A program made the position numbers and the translations under genes. Positions 1 through 7,671 of a stretch of DNA of 29,582 nucleotides are shown one piece after another (the stretch's first letter is position 1; every line of letters begins with the position of its first letter). A model generated the notes under the pieces. It was not told the DNA's origin and did not search any database. It worked only from the letters and a program-made list of their open reading frames with translations. This stretch comes from DATAWZ01 sp036266975 (lineage in GTDB: Bacteria > Actinomycetota > Thermoleophilia > Solirubrobacterales > Solirubrobacteraceae): contig DATAWZ010000180.1 in assembly GCA_036266975.1 (NCBI GenBank), positions 1-29,582 of the forward strand. The letters are read 5' to 3'.

Positions 1-140
1 AAGCGCCGGGAGCTACAGGCCGATCAGGACAGAACCGTCGTCGTGGGGAGATCCGATGGCCACCCATGGGGAGATCCGGTGGCCACCAGTGGGGAGTTTC
101 GATGGCCGCCTACGGGGAGATTCCCATGGCCGCCGTCACC
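1..140 (+). mobile_element. Probable end remnant of an IS21-type insertion sequence
   Basis: Four 23-bp direct repeats (44-136) sit at the very start of the window. Multiple short subterminal repeats are characteristic of IS21-family ends, where they serve as transposase sites. Just upstream, bases 2-43 read in one frame as SAGSYRPIRTEPSS, which loosely resembles the GxSYRLR-type C-terminus of IstB helper ATPases. That match is short and weak. No transposase body is visible because the window begins here, and no matching second end was found downstream. The identification rests on repeat architecture, not on a protein match. Confidence 0.45.
44..136 (+). repeat. Four tandem 23-bp repeats
   Basis: Units start at 44, 67, 90 and 113, with an exact 23-bp period. 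The core is TGGGGAGATCCGATGGCCAC. Copy 2 changes GATGG to GGTGG, copy 3 has GTTTC for GATCC, and copy 4 is the most diverged, with one extra base. All keep GGGGAG followed by a TGGCC block. Reading frames through the array give only low-complexity peptides, so it is treated as non-coding, probably protein-binding sites at a transposon end. Confidence 0.9.
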
Positions 141-346
141 CGCGCGGCGCTGTCGAGTTGCGCGAAGACCAGTCGCGTGCCGGCAGGCTTGGAGCCGAAG
201 CGGGCAGTCTCGCTTGACGGTCGAGCTCGCGGTGTGAGGACGAGTGGCTTTGGCGAGCGGCGGCGATGGCTGTCGGCGCGGTCGCCGGCGGTTGCGGATC
301 GATCAGATCCGAGGGCGCAAGCGGGGATGCCGCGTGTCCGCAGCGT
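141..346. other. Stretch without a supported gene
   Basis: Open frames cross this stretch on both strands but none has a convincing start, ribosome site or family signature. It lies between the transposon-like repeats and the 3' end of the minus-strand secreted protein, and may be flanking DNA degraded after an insertion. Confidence 0.5.
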
Positions 347-1489
347 TCATTCGGTCGGCGGTGAAGGCCGCCGCATCGCCGGGATTCGCTGCGGTCGTAG
401 ACCGAGGCTCGAGGACATCACCAGTGTGCACGTGCCAACTGCCGGCGCGCAGCTGGGGCTGTAGTCGTTCTCGTTGGTGGGGTCAGCGGGCGTGAAGCGC
501 ATCCAGTAGCTCTGGTTGCCGTCCTGGGCGTACGCGACGAGGTAGCCGGTGTCGGGTAGGGCTCGCTCCCATTGCGCCCCGACGGGCGTGAACGAACGAA
601 AGGCGGTGGTTTCGAACCCGCGGCTCCCCGGGAGCAGGTTGCAGTTCACCGACACGTCGATCCAGCCCATCCCGGTTGTGGTGGCGTTGGGGTCGAGCGC
701 CAGGCCGCCATCGCACGCACCGCCGACGACGCCGTCGTCGACGATCCGCGGCGGCGGGGTGCCGGCGAGCGGGTCATCGCGCATCTCCGAGGCCGCGCTG
801 GTGCCGATGACGTTCGCGCCCTGCATGTTCCACAGGAACGCCAGCTGGTCAGCGCCGAGGTCCATCGCGCCCACCCATGCCTCGATGGGCACCCCGCCAC
901 CCCCGCGGCATGCCGTCGCCGGCACGCACGGCACGGTACCGCCCGGGAGGCGCCGCACGCCCATTCCGGGCCGCCACTCAAGGATCTCGGCGATCGGCGG
1001 GCGCTCGCTGGGCCTCAGGCGGGCAAACGCGATCGCGCCATCCCAGATCGACGGCGTGCTGTCTGAGGCGCCACGCGCCCCGATCTGGGTGACCTGACGC
1101 GGCCGGCCACCGAGCAGGCTCAGCTGCCAGATCCGACAGCCCCGCGCCATCGTCCAATCAAGGCCCAGACCATCACCCGGGCCCGGCTCACCAGCGCAGC
1201 GCGAGTACACGACCGCCGGATGCCCGTGAGCGTCCGGGCCAGCATCAGCGTCAAACGGAACCGATCGCGCCGCTACCGGCAGCGCCGCGATCACCCCGGC
1301 ATGCCAGTCCATCAGCCGCCAACTGGAGCCAGCCGCGTTGGACTGGCTGAACACCAGGTAGCCGTCGTACGCGGTCAGGGCCTGCGCCGCGTCAGGCAAC
1401 GCCACCAAGTCGGCATCGCCCGCCGCACCCGCGGGCGCGGCCAGTACGACCGCCAAGAGCATCAGCAGGACCCAGCCGCAGCGGTTCAT
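347..1489 (-). CDS. Secreted WD40/TolB-like propeller protein, function unknown
   Basis: The predicted protein is 380 aa. The ATG at 1489 is preferred over a longer frame reaching 1660, because it places a signal peptide at the N-terminus: MNRCG, then a hydrophobic LLMLLAVVLAAPAGA core with an AGAAG-type cleavage site. The mature part has scattered strand-rich repeats such as LVALPDAAQALTAYDGYLVFSQ, IWQLSLLGGRPRQVTQIG and SIWDGAIAFARLR. These are typical of low-identity TolB/WD40-like beta-propellers in exported actinobacterial proteins. No catalytic motif is visible. Several cysteines (CRIW, CVPATACRGGG, CDGG, CNLL, SCAPAVGTC) could form disulphides outside the cell. Function is not assigned. 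Confidence 0.7.
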   Translation of the reverse strand: MNRCGWVLLMLLAVVLAAPAGAAGDADLVALPDAAQALTAYDGYLVFSQSNAAGSSWRLMDWHAGVIAALPVAARSVPFDADAGPDAHGHPAVVYSRCAGEPGPGDGLGLDWTMARGCRIWQLSLLGGRPRQVTQIGARGASDSTPSIWDGAIAFARLRPSERPPIAEILEWRPGMGVRRLPGGTVPCVPATACRGGGGVPIEAWVGAMDLGADQLAFLWNMQGANVIGTSAASEMRDDPLAGTPPPRIVDDGVVGGACDGGLALDPNATTTGMGWIDVSVNCNLLPGSRGFETTAFRSFTPVGAQWERALPDTGYLVAYAQDGNQSYWMRFTPADPTNENDYSPSCAPAVGTCTLVMSSSLGLRPQRIPAMRRPSPPTE

Positions 1490-1809
1490 GCCCACGCAAA
1501 CGTCGCGCGCCGCGCCGGGTTGCGCGCCGCCGACCTCCTCGACGAATGTACGACCCCACCTGGCAACACCGAGAGCACCCACAGCGGCCGCCAATTCAGC
1601 AAGCGACCTCCCGCCAGGGTCAGCGACGGCCACCCGCGCTGACTCCGCCGACACACCCAACCGCGAGCCTTGGCACCCAGATCGCCCTGCCGTAGAAGAG
1701 AACGATCGTGTCGCTCTGCACGATTTCCGACAGCGCCCGCACCGGCAGTTCGGGTCCGCCTCGCGTCCGAGATCGTCGTCCCGACGCTATGTCGCGTGCG
1801 CGGCCGGGG
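1490..1809. other. Intergenic stretch, possible gene debris
   Basis: No supported gene. On the minus strand two peptide-like stretches are visible: one in frame upstream of the secreted protein (about 1490-1660, rich in SLAELAAAVGALG-type sequence) and one near 1640-1760 (LSEIVQSDTIVLFYGRAIW). Neither was recognised and neither has a convincing start. They may be remnants of a lost gene. Confidence 0.4.
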
Positions 1810-2448
1810 TCATCGCGTGAACGTGAGGTGCGTGACGCCGCTGGGCGTCGAGACCGCCTCGATGGTGTAGTTCGCCTCGAGCGCTTCCAGGCCGTCCCAC
1901 AGCCGCACCCCGCGGCCGAGCACGATCGGTACCTGGACCAGGTGGATGTGGTCCACGAGGCCCGCCGCGATGAACTCGCGCGCAATGGTCGGCCCGCCGC
2001 CGATGCGCACGTCCTGCCCGCCTGCCGCCTGGCGGGCGAGGTCGAGCGCCTGGGCCGGTGAGGCGTCAAGGAAGTGGAAGGTGGTGCCGCCCTCCATCTC
2101 GATCGGGGGACCCGGCCGATGGGTGAGCACGAACGTTGGCGTGTGGAAGGGCGGGTTGGGGCCCCACCACCCTCTCCAGTCGGCGTCGTCCTGCCAGCCC
2201 GGCGGACCGAACTTCCCCGCACCCATGATCTCGGCGCCGATCCCAGGCTCGTGCTGCTGGGCGAGCGCATCGTCGGTGCCCGCGCTGCCCCCGGCACCAC
2301 CCACTATCCGCGCACCGAAGCGCGTGGCGAACATCCACTCGTGCAGCCGTCTTCCGGCATGCCCGATGGGCGCGTCCGCGCTCTGGCCCTCACCGGTGGC
2401 GAAGCCGTCCAGCGAGATCGAGAGGTTGTGGATCCGTGTGTGTGACAT
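1810..2448 (-). CDS. Dihydrofolate reductase-family (RibD C-terminal-like) protein
   Basis: At 212 aa this has the usual length for the family. It begins with IHNLSISLDGFATG, the N-terminal strand and substrate loop typical of RibD-C/DHFR-fold reductases. Next is EIMGAGKFGPPGW, then FVLTHRPGPPIEMEGGTTFHFLD. The glycine-rich NADPH-binding segment is DVRIGGGPTIAREFIAAGLVD, followed by IHLVQVPIVLGRGVRLWDGL. Family members are NAD(P)H-dependent reductases with mostly unknown substrates, so this is not assigned as the folate enzyme. The ATG at 2448 has a good ribosome site (GGAGG) about six bases upstream. It sits alone in a degraded neighbourhood, and its frame is intact. Confidence 0.88.
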   Translation of the reverse strand: MSHTRIHNLSISLDGFATGEGQSADAPIGHAGRRLHEWMFATRFGARIVGGAGGSAGTDDALAQQHEPGIGAEIMGAGKFGPPGWQDDADWRGWWGPNPPFHTPTFVLTHRPGPPIEMEGGTTFHFLDASPAQALDLARQAAGGQDVRIGGGPTIAREFIAAGLVDHIHLVQVPIVLGRGVRLWDGLEALEANYTIEAVSTPSGVTHLTFTR

Positions 2449-3343
2449 ATGCCCGCCTCCGAGTCGGATGTCTGATCGTGCTGACCACCGACACAGCAGG
2501 GATTCATCGCCTAACCCGCGCCTAACCCACGCTTCCCGGTGTCATCGCTCGACGGCTACCGTAGCCGGCCGGGGCGTCGATCAGCCCATGGCCACCCACT
2601 CCGTGTGGTCGGCCCGCCAGCGCTCGACGAAAGACCGCCCGCGCCGGCAGCCCGAGCCAGGAGTGCGGGCCACGTGGGTGGCGGCAGATGGGATCGCTCA
2701 CTGCGACCCAGAGCGGTAGTCCTGCCAGCTCGGATACGGAATGGACAACGTCCATTGGGAGCCGCGCAGCGACCGAAACGCCCCACATGTAGCTCTGTCG
2801 CTCCGGACGACGAGCAGCAGCCCCGGAGGGGTTGCCGGCCGAGTTGAGTCGGATGCACGTCGCGGCGTGAACTCCCTCGCGGCTGCGCTCAGTTGCGGAG
2901 GTTCTCAGTGCCGGCGGCCGTCGACTCGACCGGGGAAACGCTGACCAGGTCGCCGGGGTCGGGAGCCGGACAGTAATCGAGAAGGGCCGCTCCCTTCGGG
3001 AGTGGCACCCGGAGATAGCCGCGAAAATTTCTTGTGGTCCAGGCCCAACGCCTCGGATCGGACCCGAGCGAAATCGTCTGGGTCACTGCCGCGCGGGGCG
3101 GGAGACGGTCTCTCATACGGTCGATCGCGAGCACGCCGAAGTCCGCATGTGCCCGTCGCCTAACGCCTCTGGTTTATGCGACAGCCTCCGCGAGCAGCAA
3201 CAGCGCGAGGCGCCGCCGGCGGTCAACTCGCTTCAGGGGTTTCCCTCGCTGCGCTCGGTGACAGCCGGCTCCCGCTCCACTGTCTGGCAACCAAGGTCGG
3301 CGAACCCGACCGTAGTCCAGGCGCGGTGCGGTACGGTCAACGC
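2449..3343. other. Degraded region with unrecognised ORF fragments
   Basis: About 0.9 kb without a confident gene. On the minus strand, 2522-2788 could encode 88 aa (start MWGVSVAARLPMDVV) and 2889-3134 could encode 81 aa (containing FRGYLRVPLPKGAALLDY). Neither is recognised. Upstream of the second, in the same frame, a signal-peptide-like run (RRRRLALLLLAEAVA) ends at a TAA near 3180, which suggests the remains of a secreted-protein gene broken by a stop. Local composition is less biased than in the rest of the window. I see no RNA gene here. Confidence 0.45.
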
Positions 3344-3541
3344 ATGGAGAGTTCCACGAACCGACCGGCTCCCCGGCCCTCCGCGATCGCGGTCGCCGAC
3401 CTCACTCGCCGTGGCATTCTGCTCCCGCCGGAGCACGACCGCGACGCCCTCGAGACCGCGACGAACGAGGGCCCGGCCACGACGCTCGTGAGCGAGATGC
3501 TCGCCCTGCAGCGCGGCGGCGACACCGCTCGCGGCGGGTGA
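3344..3541 (+). CDS. Short antitoxin-like protein (Phd/VapB type, C-terminal part)
   Basis: A 65-aa product. The middle (RPSAIAVADLTRRGILLPPEHD) and end (TTLVSEMLALQRGG) resemble the C-terminal toxin-binding half of Phd/YefM-type antitoxins, where a charged linker leads to a short amphipathic helix. The N-terminal DNA-binding half normally present is missing, and upstream sequence in the same frame does not restore it. The ATG at 3344 follows a TACGGT box by six bases, which supports this start as a possible leaderless transcript. The stop (3539-3541) lies directly before the VapC-like pseudogene, the normal antitoxin-toxin order. It may be a non-functional remnant, or an immunity relic outliving its toxin. 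Confidence 0.5.
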   Translation: MESSTNRPAPRPSAIAVADLTRRGILLPPEHDRDALETATNEGPATTLVSEMLALQRGGDTARGG

Positions 3542-3542
3542 G

Positions 3543-3890
3543 TTGTCGCCGTCGGGCGGCATCGCGTATCGCGACTCCTAGGCGCTCGTCAAGCTCGTCA
3601 TCGTCGAGCCCGAGTCCGCGGCGCTGCGCGCCGCGCTCGCACCATGGGCCGGCGCGCTGGCAAGCAGCGTGACCGCGCGCGTCGAAGTCCCGCGGGCGCT
3701 GCTCGCGGCTGGCCTTGCCCCGTCTCGAGGCGACCTCGTGCTCGCCGGCGTCAGCACCGTCCCACTGACAACGCGCTCGTCGCCCACGCCCGCACCCTTC
3801 AGCCGCCGGAGCTGCGCAGCCTGGATGCGATCCACGTGGCCAGCGTCGCCGCGCTCGGGATCGACCTCGCCGCGCTCTTCAGGCTGGCTC
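3543..3890 (+). pseudogene. Broken PIN-domain (VapC-like) toxin
   Basis: The N-terminus reads IAYRDS, stop, ALVKLVIVEPESAALRAALAPWAGALASSVTARVEVPRAL. This matches the PIN core Y-x-D-S-S-A-L-V-K-L, with a TAG (3579-3581) exactly where the second Ser of DSSAL belongs; one base change from TCG explains it. A frameshift near 3770 then moves the match to another frame: ALVAHARTLQPPELRSLDAIHVASVAALGIDLAAL, which contains the conserved LDAIHVA acidic site. The usual ending (VTYD..RL..A) is absent and the sequence runs into the next gene. VapC toxins are Mg-dependent RNases; this one cannot make a full product. Three independent lesions indicate true decay, not a single sequencing error. Confidence 0.8.
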
Positions 3891-3937
3891 CACTGGCTGG
3901 ACTTCTTCTCGCGTCGCCGCGCGGTGGCCGTGGTGAC

Positions 3938-6697
3938 TCAGGCGGAGCGGACCGGTTCCTGCACGGCCGCCGCGATCTCCGTCCCGTCGCTGACGAGCTC
4001 GATCGCGCCGGTGTCCCCGTCGATGCGGACCCGCGCCCCGTCGGGAATGAGGCTCATCGCCCGCGGCAGGTGCACGCACGGCATCCCGTACTCGCGCGAC
4101 AGGCACGAGGCGTGCGCGAGCATCCCGCCGGTCTCCACGACGATCCCGGCGACGACGAGGAACACCGGCGTCCAGCCCGGATCGGTGGCGTTGACGATGA
4201 GGATCTCGCCCTGGCGCACCCGGCCGATGTCGCCCAGGTCCTTGACGACCCGGGCGGTCCCCTCGGCCTGGCCGTTGCTCGTTCCCATCCCGCGGAACAT
4301 GCCCTCGGGCAGCTCCTCGCCCGGCGCGCTCAGCAGCTCGTGGTCGGCGTCGCGGCCTCGCACGAGGTACATCGGGTTGTGCGTCTCGCCCTGGTTGAGG
4401 CGGTCGAAGTTACGTCGGCGCCCGGCGATCTTCGCCTTCGCCAGCGGCATGTTCGCGATCCCGTCGAGGACCTCGAAGTTCTCGCGCCGCGTGAGGAAGA
4501 AGACGTCGCGGTCGTCCTGGAAGTACCCGCGCTCGTGGCAGCGCCGGCTGAGCTCGAGGAAGCCCCGCTTGATCGCGAACGTCAGTCGGTCGACGTAGTG
4601 GCGCTGGTCGTCGCGGAGCTTGAGGATCCGGATGATGTAGTTCAGGACGACGTCGAAGGCCGCGACGCGCGCGCCGCCGAACGCCCGGCTGCGGATGTTG
4701 GCCCGCACGTCGGCGACGACCTCTTGGCGGCGCTGCTCGACCCGCACCTCCCCGGCAGCGGGATCACTGCCGGCGTCGGCGGCGAGGAACGCCTGCAGCG
4801 CCCGGTAGTCGACGCCGGGATCTTCCGCGCGCCGCGTGTAGATCAGGTCGCGGTCGGCGTGGCCTCGGTGGCCGTGCTCGGCGAGGAACGGCTCGTACTT
4901 GGCGAGCCACTCGCGCCCCGCCTCGGTCCCGCGCGCCGCGTCGAAAAACGCGCGGCCCTCGTGCTCGGCGAACATCCGGCGCAGCTCGTCGGAGGCGCGG
5001 ATCTCGAGCGCCAGATCCCAGAGCGCGTCGGTCTCGATCATCGCCGCGCTCTTCTCCGGCGCGCCCGTGATCAGGTCGATGAACGCGTTCGGGTTGGCGC
5101 CCGTGTACCACCCGCCGACCATCGTCGCGAGCGCGCACATGACGTCGCGGAAATGCATCATGAACCCGCTCCAGACATCGACGATGTACTGGACCTCGAG
5201 GTCGACCTGCTTCTGGATCGCGAGCTTCAGCTGGTCGTCGCTCATGCGGCGCCACTCCTCGTCCGACGGCCCCCGCGCGGCATCGAAGGAGTGGTGCAGA
5301 TGCCGGTCGAGGGTGTCCCACCACGTGGTCACGCCCTGGGAGGGGTCGAGCGCCAGGCAACGCGCGTGGATCTTCAGGTAGTGCAGCGGCGAGAACGGCG
5401 CGTCGAGCACCTCCCGGTGGCGCGTCGGCGCGATGTTCGCCAGCAGCATCGGCCGGAACTGCGGCCAGCCCGCGACCTTGTTCCATTCGGCGTCGAAGTC
5501 GGCGTTGTAGAACCCGCCGCCGCGGTGGTAGCGGAACAGGCGCATCATGGCCAGGTCCGGATGGCCCCAGATCTCCTGCGCGTGGGCGCTGCCGCGCGTA
5601 TAGCCGGGGCAGCGGCACGAATACATCAGCGGCGTGATCGCGCCGGTCCACACCTCGTCGGCCCAGCTGCGCGTCCAGACCGTGTCGTCGTCGGCCTCGG
5701 CGGTCCACTGCCAGTCCTCGCAGTCGGCGTCCCACGAGAGCTCGACGCCCGTGACCGGCCGCGCCTGCAGCAGGAAGAACGAGCCGTCGGCACAGCCCCA
5801 CTCGGTGTCCTGCGGGAACTCTCCGTAGTAGTGCTGCACGCGGCGGCCGAGATCGGCGAGCTCGGCGACCTGGTCGTCGGTGAGCGTGAAGCGCTCGCGA
5901 TCCGCGGCCGGGACCTCCTCCTCGACGGTCCCCGCACCGGTGACCGGGTCACGGATCACCTGCTTCTCCTTCGAGCCGAGGACCTTGTCCTTCACGCGCA
6001 GGTCGCGATGGGAGACGGTGAACTCATCGGGCGTGGTGATCCCGGAGACGATCGCCTCGCCCAGACCCCAGCTGGAATCGATGACGATCTCGTCCGTCGC
6101 GGCGGTCATCGGATTGGCCGTGAACATGACCCCAGAGACGTCCGAGGCGACCATCCGCTGGACCACGACCGCGATGCCATGCGTCGAGGCGAACCCTTGC
6201 GTGTTGCGGTAGGACGCCGCGCGGGCGGTCCACAGCGACGCCCAGCAACGGCGGACCGCGTCGAGCACGGCGTCCGCGCCACGGATGTCGAGGTACGTGT
6301 CGTGCAGGCCGGCGAACGACGCGTCGGAGAGGTCCTCGGCGGTGCCCGACGAGCGCACCGCGACGAACACGTCCTCGCCGAGCTCGGCGTAGGCGCTGGT
6401 GATCGTCTCGGTGAGCTGGGGCGGAAGTTCGTGGCTGCAGATGAGCGCGCGGATCTCCGCGGTGACTCGCTCGAGTTCGTCGGCGCGGTCGAAGCTCAGT
6501 GCCTCGATCATCGCGATGACCCGGTCGCGCAGGCCCTGGGTGTCGAGGAAGGTCGCGTAGGCGTCGGTCGTGACCGTGAAGCCGGCCGGGACCGGGAAAC
6601 CGGCGGTGGTGAGGCGGCTGAGGTTGGCGCCCTTCCCGCCCACGGCCGCGTGGGCATCGGCGCCGTCATCCGTAAAGCGGAGTATGTAGGTGCTCAT
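3938..6697 (-). CDS. PEP-utilising enzyme, rifampin phosphotransferase/PEP synthase-like
   Basis: The 919-aa protein has three regions. Residues ~1-330 are a PPDK-type ATP-grasp domain: VGGKGANLSRLTTAGFPVPAG, VAVRSSGTAEDLSDASFAG, SGVMFTANPM and SSWGLGEAIVSG, ending in FFLLQARPVTG. The long middle (~380-790) starts with the aromatic DWQWTAEADDDTVWTRSW. The C-terminal swivelling domain carries TDPGWTPVFLVVAGIVVETGG and a phosphohistidine motif GGMLAHASCLSREYG, with His at about residue 862. This layout fits rifampin phosphotransferase and related PEP synthase-like dikinases that move a phosphate from ATP through His to a substrate. The substrate is unknown, and rifamycin resistance is only one possibility. 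The gene stands alone. The ATG at 6697 has AGGATG upstream. Confidence 0.9.
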   Translation of the reverse strand: MSTYILRFTDDGADAHAAVGGKGANLSRLTTAGFPVPAGFTVTTDAYATFLDTQGLRDRVIAMIEALSFDRADELERVTAEIRALICSHELPPQLTETITSAYAELGEDVFVAVRSSGTAEDLSDASFAGLHDTYLDIRGADAVLDAVRRCWASLWTARAASYRNTQGFASTHGIAVVVQRMVASDVSGVMFTANPMTAATDEIVIDSSWGLGEAIVSGITTPDEFTVSHRDLRVKDKVLGSKEKQVIRDPVTGAGTVEEEVPAADRERFTLTDDQVAELADLGRRVQHYYGEFPQDTEWGCADGSFFLLQARPVTGVELSWDADCEDWQWTAEADDDTVWTRSWADEVWTGAITPLMYSCRCPGYTRGSAHAQEIWGHPDLAMMRLFRYHRGGGFYNADFDAEWNKVAGWPQFRPMLLANIAPTRHREVLDAPFSPLHYLKIHARCLALDPSQGVTTWWDTLDRHLHHSFDAARGPSDEEWRRMSDDQLKLAIQKQVDLEVQYIVDVWSGFMMHFRDVMCALATMVGGWYTGANPNAFIDLITGAPEKSAAMIETDALWDLALEIRASDELRRMFAEHEGRAFFDAARGTEAGREWLAKYEPFLAEHGHRGHADRDLIYTRRAEDPGVDYRALQAFLAADAGSDPAAGEVRVEQRRQEVVADVRANIRSRAFGGARVAAFDVVLNYIIRILKLRDDQRHYVDRLTFAIKRGFLELSRRCHERGYFQDDRDVFFLTRRENFEVLDGIANMPLAKAKIAGRRRNFDRLNQGETHNPMYLVRGRDADHELLSAPGEELPEGMFRGMGTSNGQAEGTARVVKDLGDIGRVRQGEILIVNATDPGWTPVFLVVAGIVVETGGMLAHASCLSREYGMPCVHLPRAMSLIPDGARVRIDGDTGAIELVSDGTEIAAAVQEPVRSA

Positions 6698-6734
6698 GCC
6701 GACATCCTGTACGCGGCGTCGACCGCGCGCATCG

Positions 6735-6745
6735 GTAAGACTTAC
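6735..6745. promoter_or_regulatory. Palindrome GTAAGACTTAC upstream of the PEP-utilising enzyme
   Basis: An 11-bp palindrome (GTAAG, A, CTTAC) lies 38 bp upstream of the minus-strand start at 6697, in the divergent spacer before the S4-domain gene. Read on the minus strand it contains GTAAGTCT, an 8-mer also found in the ArsR/VOC spacer at 10315-10322. Position and symmetry fit an operator; the binding protein is unknown. Confidence 0.4.
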
Positions 6746-6840
6746 TAGTGGAGATCAGGTGACGCGGTACCTAGCGGCTGCAGCTCTGGGTCGGCTCGTG
6801 CCGGAGGCTCCGACGGACGCGGCGCGCGGACGGACATCGA

Positions 6841-7200
6841 ATGCGGGTCGATAGGTGGTTGTGGACGGCGCGGCTGTTCAAGACCCGCGCGCAGGCGGCG
6901 GACGCGGTCAAGGGTGGCCGTGTGCACATCGGCGGACTGGCAGCCAAGCCCAGCCGGGAGCTGGCGCCCGGCGATCGGCTCGAGATCACGGTCGGCGCCG
7001 TCCGGCGGACGGTGATCGTCCGCGGAGAGGCTGAGCGACGAGTGTCGGCCCGCGAGGCGACGCACCTCTACGAGGAGACCGCCGAGAGCGTCGCCGAGCG
7101 CGAGCGACAGGCGGAGCTGCGCCGGCTCGCGGGGCCGGCCGGCCTGGGCGGGCGCCCGACCAAGCGCGAGCGACGCCGCTACGACGCGCGCCGCCCTTAG
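6841..7200 (+). CDS. S4-domain RNA-binding protein (Hsp15/HslR-like)
   Basis: The 119-aa product has an S4 RNA-binding domain at residues 1-~60: MRVDRWLWTARLFKTRAQAADAVKGGRVHIGG, then AKPSRELAPGDRLEI. This is the pattern of Hsp15, which in proteobacteria binds stalled 50S subunits carrying peptidyl-tRNA. The C-terminal tail is basic (GGRPTKRERRRYDARRP), as in Hsp15 and its relatives. The role in ribosome rescue is inferred from the family. The ATG at 6841 begins exactly at the domain. It is divergent from the PEP-utilising enzyme and is followed by a long stretch without genes. Confidence 0.88.
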   Translation: MRVDRWLWTARLFKTRAQAADAVKGGRVHIGGLAAKPSRELAPGDRLEITVGAVRRTVIVRGEAERRVSAREATHLYEETAESVAERERQAELRRLAGPAGLGGRPTKRERRRYDARRP

Positions 7201-7579
7201 ACGGTTGATGCCACGCTCCGGGGTGCGGTCGTGGTTGAGGGAGCTGTGGGGGAGGGTTGAAGGTTGGCCGTGGCGGGCCGGGATTCAGGGGCTCGAGGTA
7301 GACCGCGGCCATCCTCGGTGGCGCGGCCTGCACGTTCGCGGTTGCGCCGAGCGACCTGTGCGCTCTGCAGGCGCCGCGCTCGCTGGCCGGACGGGACGGT
7401 GCCCCGAGGGCGGGTGCCGGCGGGTGCACGAGGCGGTCCTGCAGGGTGCTCTGCGCGGCGGGGCACGCTCGGCCGGTCGCGCGGGGCTTGGGACTGGCGT
7501 CTCGCGGGCGATCGCCCGGGCGCACGTCGCGCGCAGGGGTGAGCGAGGGCTTCAACCCGTCCGTGGCCGCCTGACGGGA
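7201..7579. other. Intergenic stretch without a supported gene
   Basis: Located between the S4-domain gene and the convergent MerR gene. Open frames on both strands give Pro/Arg/Gly-rich peptides without family signatures, as expected from random GC-rich DNA. No tRNA or other RNA gene is recognised. Strong inverted repeats begin at its 3' edge (7580-7648). Confidence 0.5.
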
Positions 7580-7628
7580 GGGGTGTGGTTGCTGACTTGC
7601 GCTATGCGCAACTTACGAACCACACCCC
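7580..7628. repeat. Nested inverted repeat (11-bp outer stem, 6-bp inner hairpin)
   Basis: GGGGTGTGGTT (7580-7590) is perfectly complementary to AACCACACCCC (7618-7628). Inside lies a second perfect hairpin, TTGCGC (7597-7602), loop TAT, GCGCAA (7606-7611). The two six-base interior segments (7591-7596 and 7612-7617) do not pair. As RNA this would form a rod with a symmetric internal loop. It lies between convergent genes, so a bidirectional terminator is the simplest reading. The missing U-tract and the nested layout also allow a REP-like or MITE-like element or a small structured RNA. Confidence 0.75.
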
Positions 7629-7630
7629 CA

Positions 7631-7648
7631 GCGGAATGCCAATTCCGC
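7631..7648. terminator. Perfect 7-bp hairpin downstream of MerR
   Basis: GCGGAAT (7631-7637), loop GCCA, ATTCCGC (7642-7648). It lies two bases after the larger nested repeat and 23 bases beyond the MerR stop. It could terminate the minus-strand MerR transcript or form one element with the neighbouring repeat. There is no run of T on either side. Confidence 0.5.
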
Positions 7649-7671
7649 GCTGCCACCCTGGCCTAGCTCAG

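Noticed and set aside
43..464. Several plus-strand ORFs crossing the tandem repeats
   Set aside because: They start inside the 23-bp array, encode low-complexity peptides and overlap each other; high GC leaves few stops by chance.
3644..6748. 1034-aa plus-strand ORF antisense to the PEP-utilising enzyme
   Set aside because: Its start region is the VapC debris and the remainder is a shadow of the minus-strand gene, whose domain motifs are complete.
7664..7671. TAGCTCAG, the A-box of tRNA D-arms
   Set aside because: A 4-bp D-like stem can be drawn, but no anticodon arm, T-arm or acceptor stem follows, and the MerR coding region starts at once.
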